Part shown: positions 53,367-63,876 of the stretch, piece by piece
Layout: each line of letters begins with the position of its first letter
How positions within the stretch are numbered: the stretch's first letter is position 1
Source: Endotrypanum monterogeii
Lineage: Eukaryota > Euglenozoa > Kinetoplastea > Trypanosomatida > Trypanosomatidae
NCBI GenBank assembly: GCA_000333855.2
Contig: CM007340.1
Coordinates: 333,396 to 397,395, forward strand
DNA: 64,000 bases
Reading direction: 5' to 3'
Program-made: the position numbers and the translations under genes
Notes under the pieces: model-generated
What the model was told of the DNA's origin: nothing
Databases searched by the model: none
The model's input: the letters and a program-made list of their open reading frames with translations, nothing else

Positions 53367-56300
53367 ATGCGGTCCCCGGGTAACACCAACATCCTTCTCG
53401 ACAATGATGGCAAAAACGAGCCGATGACGTCTGTAGACCCCACAACCTGCACGTATGTGAGTCGGCCACAACGATTGGCACGCCGGCTGGTTGGGGACAG
53501 CGTTTCTCGGACGCTGAACTCCTCGGATATGCGGTCTATTGGTACGGGCGCTATTACCACGCCACCAACTAGGTTAATCAAAGATGTTGACGACCACGTG
53601 TTCGGCACCACCCTCTACGACATGGAAAATCCGGCGGATGGCTCACTTGCCACCCAGCGCTGTGACAGCCGCACTAGCGGTAGGACCGAAGGAGGGAACG
53701 CTCATCTGCTTTCCGAGCCACCGAGCCCCCCTCGATTCCCCGACATGCATCAGCAGCAACAGGCGCAACAGTCAAGGAGCATCACGCCACCGACAGCGGC
53801 AATGGAGTCTCCACTTTGGGGTACCGAAGGAGCCGCAGCAGCTGTGAAGTGCAGCCGCTCAGGACCCACGACGGCAGTGCCGGACTTGCAGACAGAGGGC
53901 ACTCTCCTCACCCCACATCCTCCCTCCCACAGTGATCAACACGGTGCCATGGCAAGCGGCGATGGCGAGCTCACCTCTCAAAAACTGCTGAGGTTCGCGC
54001 CGTATGCACCCTCTCACCGCTCACCGCACATCACACACACCTCCCCAGCAGCGAAACCAGAGCGCCCGCTGATACCACCACCCCCAGCCCCTCCATCCGC
54101 TGCGCCTCCCAGTGGGCTATGCAGCCCCGGGCGCTTGGCACAGCAACAGAGCCCCCAACGCCTCAGCAGGAGCCCGTATTCCCAACAGAAGCAGCTGCGA
54201 CAGCTATGCAACAGTAGTTGCTCGGAGGAAGCTCACCACTCCTCAGCAGCGGCTGTCGCCCCCCTTGCCTCGCTCTCGAGAGGTATCGGTGCTCTCTCAT
54301 CGACAAAGCGTCGGTGTATCGGTCACTCGATGAGCCGCCGCGACGCGTCACGCTCGCGCATCGATAATGCGGAGGGGGTGCTGACCCGGGGCCGAGTAAT
54401 AACGCGATCGCCGCTAGCGAAAGGGAGCGTCACAAGAGATGTTTGCGCGGTGCCGAGCAAGCGGGCAGAGGAAAGGCACGAGAAAGAAGTGGTCGCAGCA
54501 CCAGACTGCGTGAAAGATTTCTTCACGGCAGCTGCAACGATACTAGAGTCCCCGGGTCCGAGAAAACACGAGAAGCTGTCGACTGGATCCCAAGCACCAA
54601 CGCAAGGCCCGATGTCACCGACGTCACATGGATTTCCCAAAGGGTGCGAATCACCGCTGCGGATGAGCAATCCTCACAGTCTGGAGAGCAGCACGTGGGA
54701 AAACTGGTCGAAGAGTGTGACCTCTAATGCGACAACAGCGTTCTTGGATGTAGTCCCGGCAGAGACCCCCGCAGCGGCAGCGCCGGTGGGTCTATCTGAC
54801 CGAGCATCTGCTCGGGTGGTGGGCTATGTCACAGACGCTCAGCGCGAGAGTGCCTCTACACGACTGCTGGAGGTCAATGTGAGTGCGTTGTTCAATGGCA
54901 GTTCGTATTCTGCTCTTCGTGTGTCGACTGAGCACCACGTGCTCCGCGCTCTCCCCGCAGTCCAAACGTCTATCGACAACGCCGCCATCGAGGCCGCAAT
55001 CGCCGTGCCGCCAACTGTCGAGCGCCCGGCACCAAAAAAAGCGGCCAGGGTCTCGCTCACACGTACACCCACATGGAAGACGCTCGCATTGATGAGAGAT
55101 GCCTCCAGGTGCCGCGATTCGGAATTAACACTAGACGCACAGGGAGTGTCTGTCATGGGGCAACCGCCATCTCGGGTGCCACATGGCCTTTTTCCAGTCC
55201 GAGGTCCGTCGCTGGGCGGCAATCACAAGCGACGGCACGGAGAACACCCGCGGAGGGCAGCAGAGCCCGCCCCCCGCACATCACCGACCTTCTCGATGCC
55301 TGAAAGCACTGGACGGAAAGAATTCGTGGTCGACTCGAGCGCAACCCTCCAGGACCCCATCCCCGGCATTCCGCAGCAGCCTGGCAGGATGCATCTCAGC
55401 AACACAAGCAGCGGTGTCTCCCGCGACAAGCGTGACGGCGTTTCTCGCCGAATCCACGAAGATGTTGTGAGCATCCTCAAGGTCAGATCCTCCAGCGTAT
55501 CGAACCGCTCGACCCACCAGCACCAGCGGCCGTGCCCCTCGATGGGGTGTGCAAGACACGTCGGCACCACACTGGAATGTAAATATGACGGCGAAAACCA
55601 CGACAAAAACGACGCGGTCGCAGTTGGGAAACCTGTCGTACCGGCTGTTAGCGTGAGTCGCGTGCTGCTGTCAAAGACATTCCCACCGATGCCAGAGCTT
55701 CGGGACATGCAGACCGGCGCGTTACGCTTCCACAGTGTGCTCCAGGGAGATGAGGGCCAGGAGTGTCGGCACCACGCACCTCCTCCCAGATCATCAAGTG
55801 AATCTCTGGTCGAGGCGGCGGAGGAGTGGTCGGTGGAGCAAAACACAAAAATCGCAGCTGAGGGGAACATTCTGGGTGACGACAACATCCAAGAAGCAGA
55901 CGAAATATTTTTCATGACGCTTCGGCAGAACTCGGAGAACTCGGCGACTGCCGACAACGTGTGTAGTCAGGGAGACACAGGCTTCACGGCGCACTCCCGT
56001 CCCAATTGCAACCCCTCGCTGAGCACCACCACCCCCGCTATATCCTACTCTGTCACATCACGGATGCGCCCCTCCGTCTGCGAGGCCGGCATGCGACGTA
56101 TACACAGTGATGTATGCTTCGGGACGTTCATTTCTGTACTCAACTCGACACGCTCCTCGCTCGACGACTACCAAACATCTTCCTGTCTGGGGGACACGAC
56201 GAATGAACTCGATGGGCCGCTAGATGCGCAGGCGACATTTTTTTCTGCAACCGCCTTGGCTCCCAGCGCGCCATTCGTCTCTCCGAACGGATCCAAAACG

Positions 56301-56720
56301 CGTGCGAGACGCGACTACGGGAGCAGCGGAAGCAGCAGCAATCCGGACTGGCAGCACCACAAGCGTAAGAGCTGCGGTCGCGCTTGGCCGTCCTCCAGCG
56401 TTGCGTCGCGTATTTGTCGCGCTCACCGCGACGACGATGCCGCAACGAACAGTGATCGATGCAGCTGCAGCACCTCGTCGCATGGTATGTTTTCCTCGCG
56501 CACCTCAATACTCTCATTCGCCTTTGGGGATGAGAATTCTGCGGTGCCGGTGGGTGAAGATACTTCCCGTCGAGGCTCTACTGCCTCTAACAAGTTCGAT
56601 ATCCTGCAGACGTGTGAACCCGCTTACTCGCCACAGACAATGACTGAGGAGCGCCGTCACCTGGCCGCCCTCTCCATCAAGAGAGGTGGCACCCCTCGAC
56701 AACAAAGCAGCGACACCTAA
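53367..56720 (+). CDS. Unknown large Ser/Thr/Pro-rich, mostly disordered protein
   Basis: This is a 1117-residue protein, not recognised. ATG 53367 is the first ATG in a frame open from just upstream and follows a long pyrimidine-rich region. The sequence is dominated by Ser, Thr, Pro, Arg and Gln, with many SP/TP dipeptides that could be proline-directed kinase sites, and basic patches such as KRRCIGHSMSRRDASRSR. The first 85 residues (QRLARRLVGDSVSRTL, then TRLIKDVDDHVFGTTLYDM) and about 490-640 look more ordered. No known domain, transmembrane segment or catalytic motif was recognised. Steady third-position GC and a length of 3.35 kb without a stop support real coding. Confidence 0.75.
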   Translation: MRSPGNTNILLDNDGKNEPMTSVDPTTCTYVSRPQRLARRLVGDSVSRTLNSSDMRSIGTGAITTPPTRLIKDVDDHVFGTTLYDMENPADGSLATQRCDSRTSGRTEGGNAHLLSEPPSPPRFPDMHQQQQAQQSRSITPPTAAMESPLWGTEGAAAAVKCSRSGPTTAVPDLQTEGTLLTPHPPSHSDQHGAMASGDGELTSQKLLRFAPYAPSHRSPHITHTSPAAKPERPLIPPPPAPPSAAPPSGLCSPGRLAQQQSPQRLSRSPYSQQKQLRQLCNSSCSEEAHHSSAAAVAPLASLSRGIGALSSTKRRCIGHSMSRRDASRSRIDNAEGVLTRGRVITRSPLAKGSVTRDVCAVPSKRAEERHEKEVVAAPDCVKDFFTAAATILESPGPRKHEKLSTGSQAPTQGPMSPTSHGFPKGCESPLRMSNPHSLESSTWENWSKSVTSNATTAFLDVVPAETPAAAAPVGLSDRASARVVGYVTDAQRESASTRLLEVNVSALFNGSSYSALRVSTEHHVLRALPAVQTSIDNAAIEAAIAVPPTVERPAPKKAARVSLTRTPTWKTLALMRDASRCRDSELTLDAQGVSVMGQPPSRVPHGLFPVRGPSLGGNHKRRHGEHPRRAAEPAPRTSPTFSMPESTGRKEFVVDSSATLQDPIPGIPQQPGRMHLSNTSSGVSRDKRDGVSRRIHEDVVSILKVRSSSVSNRSTHQHQRPCPSMGCARHVGTTLECKYDGENHDKNDAVAVGKPVVPAVSVSRVLLSKTFPPMPELRDMQTGALRFHSVLQGDEGQECRHHAPPPRSSSESLVEAAEEWSVEQNTKIAAEGNILGDDNIQEADEIFFMTLRQNSENSATADNVCSQGDTGFTAHSRPNCNPSLSTTTPAISYSVTSRMRPSVCEAGMRRIHSDVCFGTFISVLNSTRSSLDDYQTSSCLGDTTNELDGPLDAQATFFSATALAPSAPFVSPNGSKTRARRDYGSSGSSSNPDWQHHKRKSCGRAWPSSSVASRICRAHRDDDAATNSDRCSCSTSSHGMFSSRTSILSFAFGDENSAVPVGEDTSRRGSTASNKFDILQTCEPAYSPQTMTEERRHLAALSIKRGGTPRQQSSDT

Positions 56721-58732
56721 TTCTCAGTGAACTACGCACAGCCGCTCCAGCGACGCCACTTCGCTACCGAGCAGAAATTCCAGCTGCAGCAAATACCTGA
56801 ACGCCGCAACTTGCCCACCCCCTCCCTCCAGCAAATTCGACCGTCGAGTCGGCGAGTCCTCCCCCCCCCCGCCGCCTCTCTCCCCTTTTATCACCACCAA
56901 CAGCAGGGAGCACCAACTCAGCCAATACACCATCTACACAGCAGAAAATACCCCCCCCGCACCAATTTTGAAAGTAATTCACGTGCCCAGTAACACAAAA
57001 GCGTGGGTGTGCAAGATCGAGGGGAAGGGAATGGGTGGGGGGAAAGGGGGGAGGGGAAGCGCTGATATGAATAGCACTTGGGCTTTTACGGCAGGGGCGC
57101 GTATTCACGTATCTTTTCTTTTCGATGATGTGTGTGTGTGTGCTAGTGTGCAGTCCCGCTTTTTTGGCCTCTTTTATTTCCCTCCACCTCCTCCCCTCCT
57201 CCTCCTCTCCCCTTTGTTGTCATCTCGGCTATCACAGCAGGCACCGCTGAACATTATCTGCTCTCAGTGTCTCCCGACTTTCTGTACATTACGCCGCCGT
57301 CTTTTTTGTTTGCATCCCCCCCCCCACCCCACCCCACTCGCTAAGAAAAAAAAAACGAGATCTCGTAGGAGCCCCCTCTCTGATTATTCAAACCCTCTTA
57401 CTTCTTTTCCCAAATACGTTTTGGTTTTTACCGCTTCTGGTCACTGCCATCCGTCACGCGCATACGCACACACGCTTGCTCTGTCTCCCTCCCCCCCCCC
57501 CGCTCCCTGCGCGATATGCTGTCGACAGCGCAACCCTTCGATAACGTGCACTGCATGGTTTCTGCTTGGGGGGGGGGGGGGGGAAGAGTTGTCTAGCGGG
57601 TTAACGGGTGGGAGTCATGAGAAAGGATGGTTGGAGATACTGTTTCTCCTCCGCCTCATCCCTCACTCTTCCTTCCTCTGTCAAGAGCAGGGCCACACTA
57701 TGCAAAACGCATGGAAAAGCTCGAGTGTACCAATATCGGTGTGTCTCTCGTCTGTGTGAGCGTGTATGTGTGTAAGCATTAAATGAAGCGAACGCTCCAT
57801 TGCACTTCGTTTCCGAGACACACACATCTTTTTTTTTTTTGTGTGTGTGTGTTGTAGGTCCCAATGAAGTATATATACACATATATATATATTTATTTAC
57901 TTATTTATGAAGAAAGAGAGAGAGGGATGACGGATTTGCTGTTATAATTCTTTTTTCTCCCCAACACCCCTCCGCTTTTCTTTTTCTCGTCTACGACCCC
58001 CACTCTAATAACGTATCAAAATGTAGCGCTTCTCAAACGTCTTGTTGTGCTATATTTACCTGTGATCAATCCCTCTGGCCTGTACAACCCACAGACATAA
58101 ATTGAAGGCTATGTCGTACACATACTATATACAGTATATGTATAGTTGTGTGTATGAGCGCGCACTCTCCAACGCGTCCGTTATGATGGACGCGCTTCAT
58201 TCGATGCGCAGTGTGAATCTATTCGCTGGATAGACCCACACACAGACAAGTACTTCTCTTTTTTTTTCTTTTTTTCACCCCTCTCCTGCTCCCTTCAACA
58301 CTCAACGCCTATTGTAACTAGAGCTCATGTGTTTCACTTGTGTCCGCTGTGATTCTGTCGTGCTGAAGTGTTTATTCACCAACATCGACGTCTTTGTAAC
58401 TGCAGTAAATACATATATGTGTGTATTATTGTTTAGTACATCATTCATTTACCCCACCCCCTCTTCTCCCTCCGCATCCCCCCTTGTCTCTCCCCTTCTA
58501 CCCTCCCAGTCGTCATCGGGTATTTGTTTGTTCCGTGGAAGTAAAAAAAAAATATGCAGGTGAAGTGAGCGTCTGGTAAAGCCGTTCAGAGGGAAAAAAA
58601 GCGCCGGAGAATGTGTTGGAGAAGGGGAAAGGTTTGGTGGAGGTTACGAGATGATGTCCGATGCTCGTGGCTGCCTCTGCCTCTTGTTATCATGATTAAT
58701 ATTATTAAAATTTGGATGCCTCGGTTCATGAA

Positions 58733-58770
<38 letters not shown>

Positions 58771-59397
58771 TACAGTTGCATCGCATACACCCGCACACAC
58801 ATTCCCTCCCCCCACCCTCCATTCTCCCTCAATCAGCGTCTTACCTTCGTTTTATTGGTGCATAATTGACTTATTTCATTTTTTTTTATGTACGGCTCCA
58901 TGTGAGTATGTGCATCTTCTTTCGTGCGTGTTTGCCTTCAATGGCTTATCCTTCTCTTCCTTGAACCCCCTAGTCGCTGTCACTGACGATCTACACGCGT
59001 ACTGGGCGGCTCTCTCTCACTCTGTTTGTTTATTTTCTCTTTTCTTTTTTGCGGGGGGAAGCAAGTGGGACTGCCTCCCTCCCCATACGTATATATATAT
59101 TTGTATGTATGCACATACACACGAATAAACAACGAAAAAAAAAAAGGAATGTTCACCAACTGCAGGGTGATCTTCACACTCCAAAAACAGGGAAGGTGGG
59201 GGGAAACCTGGGGCCCAGCTCCCGTGATCGCCATCGTCGTTGGGAGGACTTGCGTTTGGGTTGAGAATGTCCCGCGTGCCGGCAGATACGCGAAGGAAAC
59301 ACCGATGCGCGGCTGCTGCTTTTCCTGATCGCCTCTCTCTCTTCACTCACCAACATCGCACTAGCGTAGGGGAGGGGAATTCTTCTCATCCAGCTCG

Positions 59398-59444
<47 letters not shown>

Positions 59445-60007
59445 TTCTCTCTGCGCGTTATTTCATTCCCTGCCACCCACGAGCAGCAGTAGTCTTTGTT
59501 CAGTGCGTGATACATATTCTTTTTTTTTTTTGCAGTCAAACTCATTGCAACCTCAGCGCTTGTGTACTTGTGTCGTTGGCGCTATCAATTGGTGGTTTCC
59601 ATTCCCTCTCCATCTCTCGTGTTTATACGCTCACTGACGAAGCGTGTCTCGTTTTTTTTTTTTCTGTCAAAGCCCCTGCTCCAACACACACACACACACG
59701 CCTCTCTCACAGCTTACCTTCTTCTCTGCGGTCAGTGCCTCTCGGCGCCACCCCTGCCCCGTCTGTTCTCCCCCTCCCTTCCTCCCGACCCTTTCCTTTG
59801 AAGCTTCCTCGATCAGCCCCTCGGCTTAGGGAGAAAAGGAGAAGGCGGGGGAAAAAAATATGATCGAATAAAATTGTCCGCTGACGAACACTCATCTGCC
59901 GACTATATCGCCGGGTGACACGATTCGGGTCAACGTGAGCAACAAGGATGAGTCAAAGGTTCTCATAAATGTGAACGACACAAACATATACACTAAGCCG
60001 CTCTCAT
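56721..60007 (+). other. Very long (3.3-kb) intergenic spacer with hairpins and microsatellites
   Basis: It contains C runs at about 56861-56870 and 57490-57500, a run of 16 G at 57568-57583, T runs at about 57829-57840, and an inverted repeat with 7-bp arms at 58173-58194. There are (TA)n at about 58736-58767 and a (CA)n(TA)n compound at about 59399-59440, then CT-rich tracts before 59815. No credible gene was seen; the larger open frames cross the repeats. Confidence 0.75.
58173..58194 (+). repeat. Inverted repeat (7-bp arms, 8-nt loop)
   Basis: CGCGTCC (58173-58179) and GGACGCG (58188-58194) are perfectly complementary around an 8-nt AT-rich loop. They lie in otherwise AT-rich spacer DNA. 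The RNA could form a stable small hairpin. Confidence 0.7.
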
Positions 60008-60805
60008 ATGTCACATGCGATGCCGCACTCAATAAACGGTGGCGCGTATAAGAGCCTACCAGCGCAGACTGCCCACCCACACCGAGAAAACAGTGGGAAC
60101 CACATACTCCCCCATCAACGTCTGCATCTGCCTGGAGGTTCTGGGCTGAACTCCGCTGCATCTCCTATGATGGCCTCGAAAGGCAATTGCACTCCCTATA
60201 CCCCTTGGGAGCAAACCCCGATAGCAGCGCAACAGCTTTCTGGGCGCGCAAACGCCGGCAATGTCGCCGCGTCGAGCGCGTCTCTGCCTCAGGTGCACCA
60301 AAACTGTCAACGTTTCCTGACTAGGCCGGCGAATTTAATCTCCATGCAGGGCCAATTGTTCCCCGGCAGAGGTCAGTCACGGTCCCCGCAGGTGCAAGGG
60401 AGCAAGAGTGTTACCCCTGTAGCACGGGGCCCACAGCCAACCTCAGTAGAGCCGACCCGCTTACCGAACGGGAAAAAAATCAAAGATGTCGAGAAACAGA
60501 AAAAGGATTTGGGCGATCCGACACGTGAAGCGTGCGCCTTCACGGGACCGTCGAAGAGCGCATTGCAGCGTCGCAGGGAAGAGGAGCGTCAACAGCACAA
60601 CCGCAATCAGCGGAAGCGAATCAAGACGACTGTGGGAAACGATGACTCATGGATGAAGGGTCTAACCTACTCGATCGCGGTAGTCTCACCGAAGCAGTCG
60701 TTTAAGAGTGTAGATCCCGAGAGCCGCTACAAGCGACGACCAGCCCAAAAAAGAAAAGATGAACAAAAAAAAAGCCCCAAAATGGTGGCAGCGGCAGCAA
60801 GTTGA
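60008..60805 (+). CDS. Small basic protein of unknown function
   Basis: This is a 265-residue protein, not recognised. ATG 60008 is the first in the frame; a second Met four codons on could also serve. The first 150 residues are Ser/Pro/Gln-rich and probably disordered. Residues about 150-265 are highly basic: LPNGKKIKDVEKQKKD, then RRREEERQQHNRNQRKRIKT as a charged helix, a short ordered block around DDSWMKGLTYSIAVVSPKQS, and a KRRPAQKRKDEQKKSPK end. This composition suits a nuclear or nucleolar RNA-binding factor or a ribosome-assembly protein, but no family could be named. The ordered DDSWMKGLTYS block is the best handle for a homology search. Confidence 0.62.
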   Translation: MSHAMPHSINGGAYKSLPAQTAHPHRENSGNHILPHQRLHLPGGSGLNSAASPMMASKGNCTPYTPWEQTPIAAQQLSGRANAGNVAASSASLPQVHQNCQRFLTRPANLISMQGQLFPGRGQSRSPQVQGSKSVTPVARGPQPTSVEPTRLPNGKKIKDVEKQKKDLGDPTREACAFTGPSKSALQRRREEERQQHNRNQRKRIKTTVGNDDSWMKGLTYSIAVVSPKQSFKSVDPESRYKRRPAQKRKDEQKKSPKMVAAAAS

Positions 60806-61721
60806 GCTCACTTCTGGAGACGATTCGCAACTTGTTCCGGTGATATGGGAGACCTGTGGAGGAGGGGTACATTCTATATATATATATATATACATAAATG
60901 TATATATACATATATGTCTGTGGGTGTGGGTGTGGGTTGCTTTCTTTGGAAAAAAAAAAAGTAAAGCTGGGGAAGGCCGCCTTGACCGCACAATTTTCAC
61001 CGCGGATGGGAGGGAAGAGGGGAAGGGTAGGCATATGCAGGTGGGTCGGGGGGGGGAGGAGGGAGGGGGCAGCGCATATAATTGTCATGCGGATAAGCGA
61101 AGTACCTCGTGTATTGGTAGACAAGTGCATAAAAATGTATGGAATCTGCTTTTATGTGTTCGTTTGTTCTGGAAATTTGAAGTACGCACGCACCGGAACT
61201 CGGACACATGACACCTACTGACCCTCCCCCAACCCCTCCTCTCTCATTCCTTCCTCACCGTATCTGCGGTGTGGGTGTGTATCACTTTATGTTTTTTTTT
61301 TTTGCCTCGATTGTGTCAAGTTCTGCTTTATTGAATACATTTCTGTTTTCTCGAGGTACTGCTGTCATTGCCTCTTCAAAACATTAACTGATGTAAAGCA
61401 AGGCTAGACATAAGCTTTTCTTTCTTGTGTATGTGCTGCCTCATTCTACTAGTGTATTCACCTAGATGATGTTGTCTGTTGGGTAAAGGAAGGGGAGCCC
61501 TCTTTTTTTTCTTATTCTCACCACTCACTCACTACCTCCTACAGCATCTCCGTAGACCGGCCCTTTGGCGCCACACCCCACCTCGGCCCGCCGGCTCCCT
61601 CATTCTCGCCGGAAACAAAGATAAAACAAACGAGCCTCCTCCCCTCTCTGCCGCACACCTTCGCTTCAGGAGGCATTTTTCGGCGGTGCGCGGTGTTGTT
61701 GTTGCTCCTCCTTTAACTGCT

Positions 61722-61767
61722 CCTCACCCACCCACCCCCCCCCATGGGGGGGGGTGGGTGAGTGAGG
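61722..61767. repeat. 46-bp near-perfect palindrome
   Basis: The arms 61722-61744 and 61745-61767 pair at 22 of 23 positions around a central CCATGG with no spacer. The inner part is nine C followed by nine G, flanked by CACCCA/TGGGTG elements. The only mismatch is C61728 against A61761. Confidence 0.93.
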
Positions 61768-61939
61768 TGTCGTTCACGCACCCTTTTTTTTCAAAATATA
61801 TAAAGTCTGATTTGGTTCTTCCGTGTTCGTCCCCCTTTGTTAGTACTCTCTCAAACTCTTCATGGCCACCGTCCCCCCTCCCTCCCGATCCTCAGTTTTT
61901 TTTTTATTATTATTCATGTATGTCAATGCGCGTATGTGT

Positions 61940-61979
<40 letters not shown>

Positions 61980-63691
61980 GTGTATTTTTATATCTGTATG
62001 TACACACATGTATAGATGGTTGTTGTTTTTTTGCTCGTTTTTTTTTCATTTTGGCGGTAACAGAAATCATGTGCTTACTGAAAAGATATCATACGTTCAT
62101 GATCTATATATTTATATATTTGAGTATGTCAGACTTTTTTCGATGTGTTTTTTTTTCTCTCCGTCACTCGCTTGTCCTCTCCTGGGGAATAGGTCATGAT
62201 GTTCATGATATGTATGTGAATGTGCGCGGGTCACCTTGTTTAGCTGCTCTTTCTATTCTTTCTTCATATTTTTTTTTGTGTGTGTATCCATCTCCTCCTT
62301 TTTTTTCCCGCTTCCTGTCTGTACGGTCTGTTCCGTACTCGTCTTTTTTTTTTTCTCTCTCTCTCGACGTTGCGTTCTGATCTCGAATTAATTCGATATG
62401 GCCGAAGCCCGCAACACACTTTATTGACGTCGGCTTCCGTCGCCGTGGGTAGCAGAAGAACATGAGCACTAGATATATGTTTTGTTGTGGTTGTCACTGC
62501 TGCTGCTGCTGTCGCTATCGGAAAAAAAAAACAGGGAACTACGTATCCCTCCTCACATAGTAGGGAAGGGTGTACCCCTAAACTCCAGAGAATCGGAATG
62601 GGCTATGAATTGCAGTGGGCAAATCTTTTTTGCTTTTTTTTTATTTTTTTTCAGAGGTAGGGGCGACACACAAAAAAAAAAAAAGCTGATGAGAGAGCAC
62701 ATCTACCGAAAACGTTCCTTCGATGGTGAAAATGAAAGGTGTAGATGTGTAAGTCTCAGTTACAGCATTCCATAAAAGAGGGATTGCTTGGCGACCTGTG
62801 CTCCTTCGAGGGTATCCACACTACATATGTGAAACCCTATTGCAAAAGTCTAAGTCACTAATTCGCAAGCCCCCCCCCCTCACACCCACACACACACACA
62901 CACGTCCCTCCTCGAGAGGCTGCAGATCAACTGTTATGCGTCGCGAAAACCTCTCTCGAGCAAAAAAAAAAAAGGGTAAGCAGGATCTCTGCCGTTGTGC
63001 AGCCGCCCTCCCTAGCTCCATTCATTCCTCTTGGCCTCCTTCGTTTTTTTTTTTCCGTAGACACCCCTCCCTCTTCCTCCTCATTGCCCTCTCCTTTCAT
63101 GTTTGTGTGTACATGCGCACCAGACACACTGACATTGCGTGTAGAATCACGGACTTTGTCGATGTCTACTATTTTTTTCTAAGGGTGCCCACTCAACCTA
63201 CACGCGCAGACGCAGTGATGAGCACTGACTAGATAGGAGAAGGAAAACAGCGGAACGACGAAGTCTCTGTGAAGAATATTCGTTGCATATTTCTTTTTTT
63301 ATTTTTTCTTTTTTTTTCATCTCATATAGCGTTGCATCTTCACCACCCCCTGCCTTTTCTCTCTCCCTCCCTCACCATGAGTTTCTCGCATCCCTTTATG
63401 CTGCTCCATCATTTCTGTCACCAACACGTCCTCTCTTCTATATGAAGGGTACATACATGGATATATATAAGTATATGCGTAGAGAGGGGGGGAAACGGTT
63501 TGCTTATTATGTTATTCATCTTTCTCGTCCGTAAGTGTGTGCCTGCTGCTGACATGCGGTCTTCTTTTTTTTTTTTGAGATTCTCAGGCTCTGCCTCGAA
63601 GGGTGAAAGAACGGCGCAATAGCTTCCCCTCCGTCCATCACCTCCTTCCCTCCCTCCTTCCCTCTACATGCATTGTTCCCCTACGTCTTTC

Positions 63692-63693
63692 AG
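63692..63693 (+). promoter_or_regulatory. Predicted trans-splice acceptor AG for the terminal gene
   Basis: A long CT-rich tract (about 63626-63691) ends in TCTTTCAG. Splicing here would leave about 184 nt before ATG 63877, including a short upstream open frame. Confidence 0.45.
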
Positions 63694-63876
63694 GACGACG
63701 ACACCGCACAGGGGAACGCCATCAAGCGCCCCTGCATCGGACGTGGGGTTGTCCCCTGCGCCACCTTGTGAAATGTAGGAGCCTATTATGACCAAGGGGT
63801 GCTCACGACCTCCAACGGGCACGGGGGTGGGGTCGGTGGGCACTCGCTAAAATACCTCTTTGAGAGCTCACTCAGC

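Larger units (their letters stand above)
60806..63876 (+). other. Long (3.1-kb) intergenic spacer with a large palindrome
   Basis: It contains (TA)n at about 60876-60892, A runs at about 60950-60961, G runs at about 61048-61056, (GT)n at about 61935-61976, numerous T runs (61888-61898, 62342-62354, 62634-62651, 63042-63054, 63565-63576), and pyrimidine-rich DNA at about 63626-63668. No credible complete gene was seen. Two short open frames upstream of 63877 are discussed with the terminal gene. Confidence 0.7.

Noticed and set aside
56968..57759. 263-residue plus-strand open frame
   Set aside because: Begins with TTG, runs through poly-C/G and CT tracts, and the composition follows the repeats. 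No domain seen.
59240..59863. 207-residue plus-strand open frame
   Set aside because: Contains His-Thr and Ile-Tyr strings from (CA)n and (TA)n repeats.
59872..60051. Protein-like stretch in another frame (reads ...SPGDTIRVNVSNKDESKVLI...)
   Set aside because: About 60 codons, no ATG, bounded by stops and overlapping the start of the 60008 gene. Probably chance in moderately AT-rich DNA.
61479..62380. Overlapping 178- and 172-residue open frames
   Set aside because: Built from T runs, (GT)n and the palindrome; composition follows the microsatellites.
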